Source: Ferruginibacter sp. (GTDB lineage Bacteria; Bacteroidota; Bacteroidia; Chitinophagales; Chitinophagaceae). From it: a stretch of 39,097 nt of DNA. The stretch covers positions 1 to 39,097 of the forward strand of contig JANXSR010000148.1 in assembly GCA_025352625.1 (NCBI GenBank). The letters are read 5' to 3'. Made by a program: the position numbers and the translations under genes. Shown in pieces: positions 23,201 through 31,073 of this stretch (position 1 is the stretch's first letter; every line of letters begins with the position of its first letter). Below the pieces are notes generated by a model that had not been told where the DNA came from, made no database searches, and saw nothing but the letters and a program-made list of their open reading frames with translations.

Positions 23201-23982
23201 AAATTTATTTTGATGCTAAACTAGCGTTAAAAAAACAACAGGGGAAAGAGGAAAAGAAAATGGCTGACAATAAAATAAAGGAAGAAAATGAAGATGATGA
23301 TGCAGCTATGATAAGGAATTACACCAATAATTACAATAACGACGAATTGGAGGATTATGCTACCCTGTTAATGCCATTTTACGAAGGCAACAGCAATGTG
23401 CCCAGATATCTAGATAAATTATTAAGGAGCCGGGATGAAAATATATGCATGAATACAGCAACCACTTTATTGCGCCACAATAAACCGGTGCCTGATAGTA
23501 TTTTAACTGAGTTGGCAGCAAAGGACCGCACAAGGGGAAGCTTATTTACAAAACTGGAAAAAATAAAAAGACTTGATAAATTTCCTGAAAAATATAAAAC
23601 TCAACTGGATGTAGCCCGAAGCTTTTTACTGGCTGAAAAAAAATATCCTTCTATTGATTCTATTGTTTTTATTTTAAAGCAGCCTGCGGCTTACAATGAA
23701 AAAAAGGGGACTGTTTATTTTTTTAAATACCGCATAAAAAGGGAAGATGACTGGAAGATTGGAATCAGTGGCTTGCAGCCGGAAAACATACACCTGATAA
23801 GCAGTAATGATAAACTATGTTTTATGACTGATAAGAAAATTAAAGAAGATCAACCAACCATTGAACAGTTTCAAGAGCAATTAAAAAGAATACTTTTTAA
23901 TTTTCACAAAAGTGCTAAGAATTATTTTGAAGAAGATGGTAATAATTTCCGCTTTAAAAATATGGGCAATTCTGAAAATTGA
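20278..23982 (+). CDS. Very large TraB/GumN-family protein with long C-terminal extension
   Basis: A 1234-residue exported protein. Residues 1-23 are a signal peptide (ending in AVFCQ). Residues about 33-295 are a TraB/GumN domain with both GxxH motifs, G51-T-M-H54 and G270-A-A-H273, and the acidic residues E80 (VALELNP) and E176. The family is related to Tiki metalloproteases. Its usual length is about 290 residues, so some 940 residues are extra: a middle part rich in beta structure with repeated RFFSSIRL / YFNSFYFTPY / YFKSFAPEQ-type endings that suggests three related domains (roughly 320-480, 490-620 and 630-800), then a helical part from about 810 that looks like HEAT-type repeats, with a charged segment EEKKMADNKIKEENEDDD near 1010. 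The 20221 frame start (GTG) was not used because the ATG at 20278 begins the signal peptide. Location is probably the periplasm. Its stop is 10 bases from the convergent ABC gene. Confidence 0.8.
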   Translation: MFKNNRKILLVIVLLFLCTAVFCQRSNSNKYPSLFWEITGNGLNKPSYLFGTMHVSNKMVFHLSDSFYYAMKSVDAVALELNPDLWQGQMVSLDKVKQHYTDYTKPAGDDWLTENSFRINNYDDELKAALSTEPTVVNNLLYRTYKAKEDFEENTFLDLYIFQTGKKLGKRSAGVEDFYETEKIVLQAYADMANEKKKKVIDTDGESMGDITKKMQEAYRRGDLDLMDSLDIMTERSAAFREKFLYLRNEVQANSIDTILKKSSLFVGVGAAHLPGTRGVIELLRQKGYKLRPIKMTDRDAEKKEETDKLKVPVEFATRQADDGFYSIDIPGPLFKMTDDYKGLDRRQYADMSNGSYYLVTRIKTHAAFIRQTEEQVMKKIDSLLYENIPGKMLKKSVLEKNGYKGFDITNKTRTGDLQRYNIFITPFEVLFFKMSGKENYVEGPEANRFFSSIRLKEIDNTANNFSPSQGGFSIKLPHYPKESINRSSNDGIDRWEYQAKDKISGDAYLIMKKTVYNFKFLEADTFDLKMVEESFQSPIFFDKQLQRKLSSFNGYPCLDVKEKMKDGSITAARYIIKGPEYYVIAVSSKNSKKDFGEYFNSFYFTPYTYTGNKLFIDSFMHFTVSTPIVPDFDEAYRAKLEQVSKQVADSKMFSAYNSYWPKMRNAQFKSDSTGEIIGVSIQQYPQYYYVKDSAKFWANELDDYVEKNDLLLYSKDSFLLKNGIRGFKFSLRDTGSSRTINRMSLFKGSYMYNLVTMGDTLNNPSNFIDNYFKSFAPEQTNLGRNIFENCLDSFFTDLFSKDSITHLKAQQALSDVYFGEKGEPKIMDALHKIKLADKDYYTTKTKLIAELGYIKDTSKCVVVNHLKEIYEQTADTSIFQNEVIIALARHKSSDAIKLFKELVLQDPPVFEKEYNYSTLFSSLEDSLSLATILYPELLQLTALQDYKTPVISLLVKLVDSGFIKGTQYESYFNKIYFDAKLALKKQQGKEEKKMADNKIKEENEDDDAAMIRNYTNNYNNDELEDYATLLMPFYEGNSNVPRYLDKLLRSRDENICMNTATTLLRHNKPVPDSILTELAAKDRTRGSLFTKLEKIKRLDKFPEKYKTQLDVARSFLLAEKKYPSIDSIVFILKQPAAYNEKKGTVYFFKYRIKREDDWKIGISGLQPENIHLISSNDKLCFMTDKKIKEDQPTIEQFQEQLKRILFNFHKSAKNYFEEDGNNFRFKNMGNSEN

Positions 23983-23992
23983 TTGACTTTGA

Positions 23993-25762
23993 TTAGCCTA
24001 AAATTATTTTCCCCGGAATGGCGTCAATCAGTTTTTTTGTGTACTCATTTTTGGGAGAAAAATACACTTCATCTGCAAGGCCTTCTTCTACAATTTTACC
24101 TTTGCTCATTACAAGTATTCGGTCGCTGATATAACGCACAACTGAAAGATCATGCGATATAAAAATGGAGGTAAAACCAAACTCCTTTTTCAGGTTATTT
24201 AGTAAGTTTAATACCTGGGCCTGCACACTAACATCTAATGCACTTACACTTTCGTCAAATATTAAAAAAGAGGGATTCAATGACAGTGCCCTTGCAATAC
24301 ATATGCGTTGCCGTTGTCCGCCGCTAAACTGGTGAGGATAACGGTTAAAGTGATCGGCAGATAAATTTACCTTTTCCAACAATTCAATTACTTTTTCTTT
24401 TCGTTGAGAAGTGCTATTTAAAATGCCATGTACCTTCATTGGTTCAATAATAGCATTACCAATCATTAATCGTGGATTAAGCGAACCATAAGGATCCTGG
24501 AAAACTATTTGTAAATCTTTTCTTAATGGCTGTAAATCTCTTCTGGATAACATCGCCAGATTTCTGCCATCTAAAATAATATTTCCTGAAGTTGCGGGAA
24601 TTAATTGTAAAATGGCTCTTCCTAAAGTTGTTTTACCACAACCACTTTCACCAACAAGTCCAACAGTTTCGCCCTTATAAACTTCAAGGCTTACATCATC
24701 TACCGCTTTAAATAGTTCAATATTTTTTTTAAATAATTTTTTTTTGACTGGGTAATGTATTTTTAAATTTTCAACTTTCAATACAAGGCTTGCATTGTTG
24801 TTTTTCAATAAATTATTTTCTGTTGTTTCGTTTCTTAGCGGAGAGGGAATTGCTTCTTTAGTCTTCGTTTCATCTGATAAAACTGATTTAAATTTTACAG
24901 TATAGTCTTTGGCTGCAACACTAAAAAAATCATTCACTACAGGAAGTCTTTCTCCTCGTCGATGCTTTGCCGTTCTGCATGCTAACAAGGCTCTTGTGTA
25001 AGGTTGTTGTGGATTTTGTAATACGTCTTTTGTAATTCCCTGTTCGATAATTTCCCCTTTGTACATTACTACAACCTTATCGGCTATATCTGCTACAAGG
25101 CCAAGATCGTGTGTGATAAAAATTACACCAAGACCTGTTTGTTTCTGCAATTCTTTAATTAGCAGCAATATTGCTTTTTGTACTGTTACATCCAATGCTG
25201 TTGTTGGCTCATCTGCAATTAATAAAGAAGGGTTACAACTCATCGCCATGGCAATTATTACCCGTTGCTTTTGTCCACCACTTAATTGGTGCGGATATCG
25301 ATTAACCATTTCTGCCGGTGCAGGTAGTTTTACTTTTTTAAAAAGTTTAATGGTTTTTTCTTTAGCAGCTGATGAAGAAATTTGCTGGTGTAATTGAATT
25401 GTTTCCATTACCTGGTATCCACAGGTAAATACCGGATTAAGTGATGTCATCGGTTCCTGAAAAATCATTGCAATGTCTTTGCCACGAATCGTATTTATTT
25501 CTTTTGCAGAAAGGTTTAATAGGTCAACTGGTGCCGTTTCATTTTTTGAGAACAACATTTCACCTTTAATATTTGCCTGTTTGGGAAGTAATTGTAACAG
25601 TGACAAAGCTGTTACAGATTTACCAGAGCCTGATTCACCAACAATAGCTATTATTTCGCCTGTAGCTACTTCGAATGAAATGCCTTTCACTGCATTTGTA
25701 ACAATGCCGTCAGCAATAAAATTGATCGATAAATTTTGTACCTGTAAAAGAGAATTAGCCAT
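23993..25762 (-). CDS. ABC transporter ATP-binding protein with two ATPase domains (oligopeptide/dipeptide type)
   Basis: A 589-residue protein with two fused nucleotide-binding domains, like YejF or GsiA. Domain one has Walker A GESGSGKS at 42-49, LSGGQ at 160-164, Walker B LLIADEP at 180-186 and the oligopeptide-type PQQPYTRALLACR tail at 251-263. Domain two has Walker A GESGCGKT at 371-378, an SGGQRQRICIARALSLNP signature and LIFDESVSALD, where the catalytic Glu remains. The domains are joined by a linker of about 60 residues. It would power a peptide or nickel-type importer, but no permease or binding protein gene lies nearby, so the partners are encoded elsewhere. Transcription is towards the TraB/GumN gene, with only 10 bases between the stops. 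A perfect 14-base palindrome lies 40 bases upstream. Confidence 0.9.
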   Translation of the reverse strand: MANSLLQVQNLSINFIADGIVTNAVKGISFEVATGEIIAIVGESGSGKSVTALSLLQLLPKQANIKGEMLFSKNETAPVDLLNLSAKEINTIRGKDIAMIFQEPMTSLNPVFTCGYQVMETIQLHQQISSSAAKEKTIKLFKKVKLPAPAEMVNRYPHQLSGGQKQRVIIAMAMSCNPSLLIADEPTTALDVTVQKAILLLIKELQKQTGLGVIFITHDLGLVADIADKVVVMYKGEIIEQGITKDVLQNPQQPYTRALLACRTAKHRRGERLPVVNDFFSVAAKDYTVKFKSVLSDETKTKEAIPSPLRNETTENNLLKNNNASLVLKVENLKIHYPVKKKLFKKNIELFKAVDDVSLEVYKGETVGLVGESGCGKTTLGRAILQLIPATSGNIILDGRNLAMLSRRDLQPLRKDLQIVFQDPYGSLNPRLMIGNAIIEPMKVHGILNSTSQRKEKVIELLEKVNLSADHFNRYPHQFSGGQRQRICIARALSLNPSFLIFDESVSALDVSVQAQVLNLLNNLKKEFGFTSIFISHDLSVVRYISDRILVMSKGKIVEEGLADEVYFSPKNEYTKKLIDAIPGKIILG

Positions 25763-25801
25763 GCAGGTTAAAATTAAGAAATAGGAAGCTATAATGATGT
25801 C

Positions 25802-25815
25802 TCCTTTTAAAAGGA
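25802..25815. promoter_or_regulatory. Perfect 14-base palindrome upstream of the ABC ATPase gene
   Basis: TCCTTTTAAAAGGA is fully self-complementary and lies 40 bases before the start codon of the minus-strand ATPase gene, in the spacer it shares with yebC. It could be an operator, but short AT-rich palindromes also arise by chance. Confidence 0.35.
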
Positions 25816-25871
25816 AATACTCTTATCAAACACGGATTCATCATAATTAACACCAAAAAAATGATTTTCCT

Positions 25872-25879
25872 TAAATTTG
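25872..25879 (+). promoter_or_regulatory. Putative -7 element of yebC
   Basis: TAAATTTG matches TAnnTTTG exactly. It would give a 5' leader of about 70 bases before the ATG at 25957. No -33 element at the expected distance was seen. Confidence 0.5.
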
Positions 25880-25956
25880 CAATCCGATTAATAAAAGTTA
25901 CAAAAGATAGCTACAGTTTTAGCGACCTGCACTATCAAACAGTTAAATAAAATACG

Positions 25957-26667
25957 ATGGGAAGAATATTTGAAGTAAGGAAAAGTTCCATGTTTGCCCG
26001 CTGGGATAAAATGGCAAAGAACTTTACCCGTATAGGAAAAGAAATTGTAATTGCTGTAAAGGCCGGTGGGCCAGACCCCAATGGCAATGCGGCTTTACGC
26101 AGATGTTACCAGAATGCCCGAAGTGTAGGGATGCCAAAAGATAGAGTGGAAGCTGCTATTAAAAGAGCAATGGGTAAAGAGATGGTACACTATGATGAAA
26201 TCTTATATGAAGGATATGCACCCCATGGAATAGCTATATTGGTAGAAACTGCGACAGATAACCCAACAAGGACCGTGGCAAATGTAAGGATGCATTTTAC
26301 AAAGAGTGGCGGAAGTTTAGGAACAAGCGGCAGCGTGGCTTTTACTTTTAACCGTTTAGGGGAGTTTAAAATAAAAAATACTGGTTTAAATATTGAAGAT
26401 ATTGAACTGGAATTGATTGATTACGGGTTGGAAGAAATAGGAGAAGATAGCGAAGGAAATATTGTGATTCGGACAACTTTTACAGAGTTTGGCCATATGG
26501 CAAAAGCATTGGAAGAAAAGAAAATTGAAGTAATTACTGCTGAGCTAACCCGAATACCAATGAATGCAACTGAACTAAGTGAAGATGCGGCTCAGGATGT
26601 TTTTAAGTTAATAGATAAATTAGAGCAGGATGAAGATGTGCAGAAGGTGTATCACAATTTAAAATAA
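25957..26667 (+). CDS. yebC: YebC/PmpR family DNA-binding regulatory protein
   Basis: A 236-residue member of the YebC/TACO1 family. Bacterial members have been described as transcriptional regulators and, more recently, as factors helping ribosomes at polyproline stretches. The sequence follows the family pattern: a short N-terminal helix with RKSSMFARWDKMAKNFTRIGKEI, AVKAGGPDPNGNAALRRCYQNARSVGMPKDRVEAAIKRA at about 33-70, the YEGYAPHGIAILVETATDNPTRTVANVR block around 85-112, and the GGSLGTSGSVAFTF stretch. Bacteroidota carry this slightly variant N-terminus (MGRIFEVRKSSM instead of MAGHSKWANI). It is a single-gene unit with its own terminator. Confidence 0.93.
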   Translation: MGRIFEVRKSSMFARWDKMAKNFTRIGKEIVIAVKAGGPDPNGNAALRRCYQNARSVGMPKDRVEAAIKRAMGKEMVHYDEILYEGYAPHGIAILVETATDNPTRTVANVRMHFTKSGGSLGTSGSVAFTFNRLGEFKIKNTGLNIEDIELELIDYGLEEIGEDSEGNIVIRTTFTEFGHMAKALEEKKIEVITAELTRIPMNATELSEDAAQDVFKLIDKLEQDEDVQKVYHNLK

Positions 26668-26672
26668 AATTG

Positions 26673-26697
26673 AAAGCCGCATTAAAGCGGCTTTTTT
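26673..26697 (+). terminator. Intrinsic terminator of yebC
   Basis: A perfect eight-base stem, AAAGCCGC (26673-26680) with GCGGCTTT (26687-26694), a six-base loop, and a run of six T from 26692 that overlaps the stem end. The convergent phzF-type gene ends a few bases later. Confidence 0.85.
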
Positions 26698-26702
26698 ATA
26701 AC

Positions 26703-27497
26703 CTAAATGTTGATTTCGCCCTTCATATAAAATACGCAATTGCCGCTGATAGTGACCCTTTCCTGGTTAATTTGTTCACACCAAAGTTCGCCTCCACGCT
26801 GCGACAGCTGCAATGCATGTAATTTGCTTTTCCTTAGTTTCTCACTCCAAAAAGGAATCAATTGAGAATGTGCAGAACCTGTAACAGGGTCTTCATCTAT
26901 TCCTGCTGCCGGTGCAAAAAATCTTGATACAAAATCAACGTTTTTACCAGGTGCAGTGATAATCATCTTGTCAAAATGCTTTTTCATTAAGGTGAAATCC
27001 GGTAAGCATTTTTTCACTGCATCTTCATCTGCTAATTCGATTAAAATATCCCGGTATTTATAAACACCAACAATTTCTTTACCGCCGAGTATTTCGTTCA
27101 AAGAATCGTGGTACACATCTAATCGCTCAGGTTTCCAACTTGGAAAATCCATCGTAAAAAGGGCATCTTTTTTTGTTACAGAAAGAGTACCGCTTTTAGA
27201 ACTAAAACGTACTTCATCTTTCTTAAATCCAAGTATGTTAAACAAAACATGGGCGCTTGCCAATGTGGCATGACCACAAAGATTTACTTCAACTGCGGGA
27301 GTAAACCAACGTATATCATAATCTGCATTTGAACTTGTAGAGGGAACAAAATATACAGTTTCAGATAAATTATTTTCCAGAGCAATGGTTTGCAGCAAAT
27401 TGTCTTCCAGCCAATGTTGTAAAGGAATTACTGCAGCAGGATTACCACTAAAAAGCTTGTTTGCAAAAGCATCTATCTGGTATAAAGTCAACTTCAT
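26703..27497 (-). CDS. PhzF family isomerase/epimerase-like protein
   Basis: A 264-residue member of the PhzF/YddE family, with a diaminopimelate epimerase-like double-barrel fold. The catalytic Glu corresponds to E46 in NNLSETVYF. The NLCGHATLASAHVL block near residue 73 and the GIDEDPVTGSAHSQLIP block near 205 are the other conserved sites. PhzF itself isomerises a phenazine precursor, but most members are of unknown function, and there are no phenazine genes here. The gene starts 31 bases after the stop of the E1 dehydrogenase gene on the same strand and is probably cotranscribed with it; a metabolic link is not obvious. Confidence 0.87.
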   Translation of the reverse strand: MKLTLYQIDAFANKLFSGNPAAVIPLQHWLEDNLLQTIALENNLSETVYFVPSTSSNADYDIRWFTPAVEVNLCGHATLASAHVLFNILGFKKDEVRFSSKSGTLSVTKKDALFTMDFPSWKPERLDVYHDSLNEILGGKEIVGVYKYRDILIELADEDAVKKCLPDFTLMKKHFDKMIITAPGKNVDFVSRFFAPAAGIDEDPVTGSAHSQLIPFWSEKLRKSKLHALQLSQRGGELWCEQINQERVTISGNCVFYMKGEINI

Positions 27498-27528
27498 TTT
27501 GCAATATTTTTTTAAAAAGAAGGGATAA

Positions 27529-29925
27529 TTATTCAGCCATCATTTCCTTCACTACTCTTACAATATCCTCCACATTTGGTTTGCTGAAATAATCGCCATC
27601 ACTTGCGTAGGAGGGACGATGGGCCTGGCCTGTAATAGTTCTTGGTGCAACATCAAGATACTTGTAACCACCCTGTTCTTCCATCACTTTGTTAAACATA
27701 AACCCAGCGGCACCTCCAGGTACATCTTCGTCTACAAAAACTATTCTGTTTGTCTTTTTTAGTGATACCACAATATGATGATTGATATCAAATGGTAATA
27801 GCGTTTGTACATCAATAACCTCGCAACTTATCCCTAATCTATCCAAACTTGTTGTAGCTTCCAAAACAATGCGAATAGTTGAGCCATAAGTTACAATAGT
27901 AATATCTGTTCCTTCTTTTACAGTTTCAGGTATTCCCAATGGAACAGTGTATGCTAATAGATTATCTGGTAATTTTTCTTTAAGCCGGTAGCCGTTTAAA
28001 CATTCAATCATTAATGCAGGATCATTTGCTTGTAGCAAAGTATTGTACATGCCTGCCGCCTGAACCATATTTCTTGGTACGCAAACATATATGCCCCTTA
28101 AAGAATTTATGATCATCCCCATTGGCGAGCCACTGTGCCAGATACCCTCAAGCCTATGACCCCTTGTACGAATAATGAGTGGGCAACTTTGTTGACCCGC
28201 TGTACGAAAATGAGTAGTAGCTAAATCATCGCTAAGGGGTTGCAAACCGTACAGCAAATAATCAATGTATTGAATTTCGGCAATTGGCCTTAAACCTCTT
28301 AATGCCAATCCTATTCCCTGTCCCATTATTGAAAGCTCTCTTATCCCGGTATCGAATATACGCTGAGCGCCGTATTTTGCCTGCAAACCACTAAATCCCT
28401 GGTTTACATCACCTATATATCCTACATCTTCACCAAAGGCTGTCACTTTATCATTACTTGCAAATAAAGCATCAAAATATTTATTTAATACTTCGTACCC
28501 ATTTACAATACTTGCATCTTCACTATAATAAGGTTTAATTACAGTAACATTTAAGGCAGATTTTGGCCCCTCATTGTATAAGAAAGAATTATACAATTTC
28601 GAATTATTTTCTTTTAACTGGGTATAATAATTATTAAGATCTTTTGTGGCTACATTGTTGTCAGCAATATCTAATGCGGCTGCAATTGCTTTCAATACTT
28701 CTCTTCGTAAAGGCTCTTTATTTAGGGTTAGTTCTAGTACAATATTTTTTACAGCAATGGCTTTTTCGCCATCCAGTTCTTCAGTCAGGTTATTCAATAA
28801 TGATGTAGCGGCAACAACCTGTTCTTTAATTGGAGCAATATATTTATCCCACGCTTTTTGTTTACTTTCTTTAGTAAACAATTTCGCATTCATTTCAATT
28901 TCGGTCAATTCAGATTCTTCTGCAAGGGCATTCTCCAGTATCCATTCTCTCATCTGCTTAATACAATCCCATTCTTTTTCCCAGGCCAGCCGTTCGGGTT
29001 TCTTATAGCGTTCATGACTACCGGAAGTTGAATGTCCTTGTGGCTGAGTAATTTCTTCAATATGAAAAATGGCAGGTATATGTGTGTCTCTTATTTTTTG
29101 GATAGCAGGTTCAAATACTTCACACATGCCTGCATAATCCCATCCCTTAAGATTATAAATATCCAGTCCATTGGTTCCGGCTGTTTTTTGCAGTCCACTT
29201 AAAGCCTCGGAAATAGACCCTTTGGTAGTTTGTAATTGTTTGGGTACAGATATGCCATAACCATCATCCCACACAAAAATAGCCAGTGGAACCTGTTGCA
29301 CACCAGCAGCGTTGACAACTTCCCAAAAATGCCCTTCGCTTGTAGATGCATCGCCAATTGTACAAAAGCAAATTTCATTACCGTTATCACTTAGGTTGGT
29401 ATGTTGCTTAAAAGTTTCTACATTTCTAAATAATTTTGATGCCAGCGCCAGACCTAGTGCCCTTGGCATTTGGCCCGCAGTTGGGGCCATATCGCTACTG
29501 CTGTTTCTTGTATTGGCAAGATCCAGCCATTCTCCGTTTGCATCAACATTCCTGGTAGCAAAATGGGCGTTCATTTGCCTGCCGGCGCTGAAGGGATCAT
29601 TATTTATATCAGGGTCTGAAAATAATTGTGCAAAATATTGTTCTATATTGGCGATGCCAGCCGCCATCATAAAAGTTTGATCACGGTAATATCCTGCTCT
29701 AAAATCACCTGGTTTAAAAAATTTTGCTACAGCAACCTGTGCAACTTCTTTTCCATCTCCAAAAATTCCAAACTTTGCTTTTCCGGTTAACACCTCTTTT
29801 CTTCCAACAAGACTTGTTTCCCTGCTTTCGCAGCAAATACGGTAGTCTTTTAACACTTCGTGCCTGAAATGATCAAAACTTAATTGATTTTGCAATGCAG
29901 TATCATTGGTATTTACTGTATCCAT
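27529..29925 (-). CDS. 2-oxoacid dehydrogenase E1, fused alpha and beta subunits (branched-chain type)
   Basis: A 798-residue fusion of the two E1 subunits of a thiamine diphosphate-dependent 2-oxoacid dehydrogenase. The alpha part (about 1-380) has GYYRDQTFMMAAG, the ARNSSSDM-like stretch, and the cofactor motif IGDASTSEGHFWEVVNAA with the downstream WDDGYGISVP. The beta part (about 455-798) has VTAFGEDVGYIGDV, the RIFDTGIRELSIMGQGIGLALRGLRPIAEIQY block, and the VDEDVPGGAAGFM C-terminal stretch. With E2 and E3, encoded elsewhere, it would decarboxylate branched-chain 2-oxoacids (to branched acyl-CoA for membrane lipids) or pyruvate; the alpha/beta fusion is the form usual in Bacteroidota. 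The phzF-type gene follows. A minus-strand -7 element lies only a few bases before the start. Confidence 0.9.
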   Translation of the reverse strand: MDTVNTNDTALQNQLSFDHFRHEVLKDYRICCESRETSLVGRKEVLTGKAKFGIFGDGKEVAQVAVAKFFKPGDFRAGYYRDQTFMMAAGIANIEQYFAQLFSDPDINNDPFSAGRQMNAHFATRNVDANGEWLDLANTRNSSSDMAPTAGQMPRALGLALASKLFRNVETFKQHTNLSDNGNEICFCTIGDASTSEGHFWEVVNAAGVQQVPLAIFVWDDGYGISVPKQLQTTKGSISEALSGLQKTAGTNGLDIYNLKGWDYAGMCEVFEPAIQKIRDTHIPAIFHIEEITQPQGHSTSGSHERYKKPERLAWEKEWDCIKQMREWILENALAEESELTEIEMNAKLFTKESKQKAWDKYIAPIKEQVVAATSLLNNLTEELDGEKAIAVKNIVLELTLNKEPLRREVLKAIAAALDIADNNVATKDLNNYYTQLKENNSKLYNSFLYNEGPKSALNVTVIKPYYSEDASIVNGYEVLNKYFDALFASNDKVTAFGEDVGYIGDVNQGFSGLQAKYGAQRIFDTGIRELSIMGQGIGLALRGLRPIAEIQYIDYLLYGLQPLSDDLATTHFRTAGQQSCPLIIRTRGHRLEGIWHSGSPMGMIINSLRGIYVCVPRNMVQAAGMYNTLLQANDPALMIECLNGYRLKEKLPDNLLAYTVPLGIPETVKEGTDITIVTYGSTIRIVLEATTSLDRLGISCEVIDVQTLLPFDINHHIVVSLKKTNRIVFVDEDVPGGAAGFMFNKVMEEQGGYKYLDVAPRTITGQAHRPSYASDGDYFSKPNVEDIVRVVKEMMAE

Positions 29926-29929
29926 TTAA

Positions 29930-29937
29930 CAAATGTA
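29930..29937 (-). promoter_or_regulatory. Possible -7 element very close to the E1 start
   Basis: CAAATGTA on the plus strand is TACATTTG on the minus strand, an exact TAnnTTTG match that ends only four bases before the ATG at 29925. If real, the transcript would be leaderless or nearly so. No -33 TTG was found. Confidence 0.3.
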
Positions 29938-29990
29938 AAATAATAGTTGTGATGAATGTTAAAAAAATGAGAACCTGCCAACAATTTGCC

Positions 29991-30017
29991 TTGGTTTTAA
30001 ACGTTTTTGTATCTTTG
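29991..30017 (+). promoter_or_regulatory. Bacteroidota-type promoter of the first DUF1573 gene
   Basis: TTG (29991-29993), 16-base spacer, TATCTTTG (30010-30017), an exact TAnnTTTG element, about 27 bases before the ATG at 30045. This supports the start at 30045 over the longer upstream frame. Confidence 0.65.
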
Positions 30018-30044
30018 AAAAAGCAATTGAAAAAGATTATTAAA

Positions 30045-30548
30045 ATGAAAAATTTATTTGGCCTATTAATTTTGTGTTTTGTTGCATTTTCTTTAAATGC
30101 CCAAACTCAGGTTATTGCTTCAAGCGAATCAAAAAAGACAACTGAAATTTCTTCTGCAAACCCTACTAACCCAGTTGCTTTAATTGAAGATGCCTTAGCT
30201 TTGAAAGAGATTGAATATGATTTTGGAAAAATACCACAAGGCAAGCCTGTGACACATAATTTTGATGTTGAAAATAAGAGCAAAGATTCATTGAAAATTA
30301 TTAACATACAGGCTAGTTGTGGATGTACAACTCCTGATTGGGAAAGAAATAAAGTACAGGCACCCAATGAGAAAACAATAGTTACAGTTGGTTACAATGC
30401 TGCAACAGAAGGGCCCTTTACAAAAATTATCACCATCACCTATAATGGAACACTAACAAAGCAAATTACCATAAAAGGGGAAGTATGGAAAACTCCTGCA
30501 ACTTCTGCCCCTGAAAACAAGGAATTAGTAAATTTAAAGGATCTATAA
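30045..30548 (+). CDS. DUF1573 domain-containing exported protein A
   Basis: A 167-residue exported protein. The signal peptide is residues 1-20 (ending in SLNAQ). After a Ser/Thr-rich spacer, residues about 56-150 form the DUF1573 domain, an immunoglobulin-like fold related to ASPM-SPD-2-Hydin domains: EYDFGKIPQGKPVTHNFDVEN, the CGCT motif in QASCGCTTPDW, and a final VGYNAATEGPFTKIITI stretch. Function is unknown for the family; it is abundant in Bacteroidota and probably periplasmic or surface-located. The start at 30045 was chosen because it opens the signal peptide just after a consensus promoter; the frame is open further upstream to 29895, overlapping the E1 gene. It is followed 24 bases later by a paralogue. 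Confidence 0.85.
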   Translation: MKNLFGLLILCFVAFSLNAQTQVIASSESKKTTEISSANPTNPVALIEDALALKEIEYDFGKIPQGKPVTHNFDVENKSKDSLKIINIQASCGCTTPDWERNKVQAPNEKTIVTVGYNAATEGPFTKIITITYNGTLTKQITIKGEVWKTPATSAPENKELVNLKDL

Positions 30549-30572
30549 TAGTCAAACTAAATAAAAAATAAC

Positions 30573-31004
30573 ATGAAACAATTCTTATTATCTGCGATCG
30601 TATTAACACTTACTTCATCAGCATTTGCTCAACCACAGTCAAAAAAAGTAGCTGATGTAGCAAAATTTGACAATGAGACAATTGAGTTTGGTAAAATAAA
30701 ACAGGGTGTTCCTGCAAAAGGCACTTTTACTGTTACTAATATCGGTAAATCTCCATTGATTATTGAACAGGCAAATCCAACATGTGGTTGTACAATTTCC
30801 GATTATACAAAACCTCCAATTGCTCCTGGAAAAACTGGCGTTATTAATGCTACTTACAATGCTGCAAATGCAGGACATTTTGAAAAGCATTTAACTGTAA
30901 AATTTGCTGGAGTTGATGAAATGAAAAGTATCACGTTTGTAGGAGATGTTATAACAGCAGAGGAATTTGATAAATTGCCAGCTGCTGCAAAAACCAAGCA
31001 ATAA
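30573..31004 (+). CDS. DUF1573 domain-containing exported protein B
   Basis: A 143-residue paralogue of the preceding gene with the same plan: signal peptide (residues 1-19, ending in SAFAQ), a DUF1573 domain with IEFGKIKQGVPAKGTFTVTN, the CGCT motif in NPTCGCTISDY, and an ATYNAANAGHFEKHLTVKF strand pair, then a short Ala/Lys-rich tail. It lacks the spacer present in protein A. The 24-base gap and the strong terminator after it indicate a two-gene operon formed by tandem duplication. Role unknown. Confidence 0.87.
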   Translation: MKQFLLSAIVLTLTSSAFAQPQSKKVADVAKFDNETIEFGKIKQGVPAKGTFTVTNIGKSPLIIEQANPTCGCTISDYTKPPIAPGKTGVINATYNAANAGHFEKHLTVKFAGVDEMKSITFVGDVITAEEFDKLPAAAKTKQ

Positions 31005-31026
31005 GTAAAGAATTAAACTTTTATTT

Positions 31027-31060
31027 AAAAAATATCCATATTAGTATGGATATTTTTTGT
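31027..31060 (+). terminator. Bidirectional intrinsic terminator after the DUF1573 pair
   Basis: A perfect 14-base stem, AAAAAATATCCATA (31027-31040) with TATGGATATTTTTT (31045-31058), and a TTAG loop. The A and T runs at the ends make it work on both strands, so it also ends the EamA gene at 31074. Confidence 0.9.
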
Positions 31061-31073
31061 TTGTAGCATGCAT

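Noticed and set aside
29895..30044. Upstream extension of the first DUF1573 frame
   Set aside because: It would overlap the E1 gene and the promoter, and it would bury the signal peptide that begins at 30045.
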